This document shows positions 41,077 to 41,755 of a DNA stretch of 41,755 bases, piece after piece (position 1 is the first letter of the stretch; each line of letters starts with the position of its first letter). The notes beneath the pieces were generated by a model. The model was not told where the DNA came from and did no database searches. It worked only from the letters and a program-made list of their open reading frames with translations. The DNA comes from Microcella sp. (GTDB lineage Bacteria; Actinomycetota; Actinomycetes; Actinomycetales; Microbacteriaceae), in contig NZ_JAUSMI010000101.1 of assembly GCF_030645145.1 (NCBI RefSeq), positions 1 through 41,755 on the forward strand, in the 5' to 3' direction. A program made the translations under genes and the position numbers.

Positions 41077-41755
41077 CGCCCGCCCTCCGCTCGGCGACGA
41101 CCCGCCGCTGATCGCACGAATGAGGCGGCCATCATCCGCAGCGGCGCCTCGCGGTGGAGTACTCGCGCCGGCGATCGCGTGAGGAGCGTGGAGGGCCGAC
41201 CGAAGGCGCGGCGGGCTCGGGCGAGGGCGAGCAGGCGCCGGGCATCCGCCCCCGAATCGGCGGGGAGGGCGTCGAGAACGCGGCGATCCGCGATCGACAT
41301 CGCCTCGATCGCATTCGGGGCTGCGGCGCGGATGCTCGCCACGAGCCGCGCGAGGGCGTCGCGCTCGCCGCTCGACCACTGGGCCGGGTCGGGGCGGTTC
41401 ACGAACTCGCCGAGCACGTTGATGCGCAGCAGCTTCGCCCCGAGCGCGTCACGGGCGGCTGACGGCAGCGCTCGGAACCAGCGGTCGTCGAGCACCTCGT
41501 CGATGAAGGCGAGCGCCTCGCCGATGGGTCGCGGGGCGAACGTGACGCGGTCGCGGGCGTCGTCGTGCACGACGTAGGCGGGGCCGTCGTCGAGGGCGAT
41601 CGCGGCGCCCGAGAACCAGAGTCGCGCGGAGAAGAGGACGTCCTCTCCCTGCGGGAGGCCGCCGCCGAAACGCAGCGCGCCGACGAGTGCGCGGCGGAGC
41701 AGCCCGAGCGGAGCGCTGCGGTAGGCGAGCCGATCGCGGGCGCCGTCGAGGCCGG
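41073..41755 (-). CDS. Glycosyltransferase family 2 (5'-truncated by window edge)
   Basis: The visible 227 codons run off the right edge, so the true start is unseen. Translating to the edge gives APLGLLRRALVGALRFGG and then GLPQGEDVLFSARLWF, where the GED motif is the acceptor-side Glu-Asp of GT2 enzymes. AYVVHDDARDRVTF follows, then a helical tail. The GTG at 41568-41570 is inside this conserved region and is not the start. Coupled (ATGA) to the GT-B gene downstream. Confidence 0.75.
   Translation of the reverse strand, partial: GLDGARDRLAYRSAPLGLLRRALVGALRFGGGLPQGEDVLFSARLWFSGAAIALDDGPAYVVHDDARDRVTFAPRPIGEALAFIDEVLDDRWFRALPSAARDALGAKLLRINVLGEFVNRPDPAQWSSGERDALARLVASIRAAAPNAIEAMSIADRRVLDALPADSGADARRLLALARARRAFGRPSTLLTRSPARVLHREAPLRMMAASFVRSAAGRRRAEGGR

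Overview
The window is a high-GC actinobacterial chromosome segment. A sample line at 13201 is about 78% G+C. Strong G/C third-position bias makes many long spurious frames opposite the real genes. WhiB, DUF3499 and DUF5719 proteins, CWB2 cell-wall-binding repeats and many promoters that appear leaderless point to Actinomycetota, most likely Microbacteriaceae. The family placement is inference; no 16S or other marker is present. Nearly the whole window concerns building, exporting and decorating the cell surface.

Layout, left to right. (1) 1-8192: a conserved actinobacterial block of manB, DUF3499, a zincin-like protein (divergent), DUF5719, a large membrane glycosyltransferase, a WhiB2-type regulator and galE. 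It resembles the Mycobacterium tuberculosis manB-Rv3258c-Rv3259-whiB2 order. The whiB promoter (-35 TTGACG, 17-bp spacer, -10 TGTAAT) carries a perfect match to the BldD operator consensus over its -10. (2) 8235-15611: a secreted CWB2/serine-hydrolase/SH3 fusion, manA, an acyl-CoA dehydrogenase, and two tandem O-antigen-ligase-type membrane proteins. (3) 15612-31394: a Wzx/Wzy-type polysaccharide locus. A lower-GC core holds wzy (about 45%) and, convergent with it, wzx and a GT4. A long tightly overlapped minus-strand operon, read from 31394 down to 17566, encodes a BY-kinase/Wzz protein, low-Mr tyrosine phosphatase, an Asp-box membrane protein, PglF/WbpM-like dehydratase, WbpV/K-like reductase, WbpL/WecA-like initiating transferase, a WbuB-like FucNAc transferase, the CapE-CapF-CapG (FnlA-B-C) set for UDP-L-FucNAc, a GT4 and Wzx. 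(4) 31493-41755: LCP ligase, a second galE, an acyltransferase-3/SGNH protein, a trypsin-like protease with CWB2 repeats, a lysozyme-like CWB2 protein, and two more glycosyltransferases, the last cut by the window edge.

Working model (inference). PglF, the reductase and the WbpL-like enzyme put a 6-deoxy-HexNAc (QuiNAc or D-FucNAc) phosphate on undecaprenyl phosphate. WbuB adds L-FucNAc made by CapE/F/G, and the other transferases complete the repeat. Wzx flips it, and Wzy polymerises under control of the BY-kinase and phosphatase. The LCP protein joins the polymer to peptidoglycan, and the OafA-like protein may acylate it. The CWB2 enzymes would then sit in the same wall.

The most striking non-genic signal is that ten transcription-unit heads have a TANNNT box 6 or 7 nt before the start codon, the spacing expected for leaderless mRNAs. 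No tRNA, rRNA, CRISPR array or insertion sequence was seen. The only gene-free stretch over 300 bp is 15612-15958.
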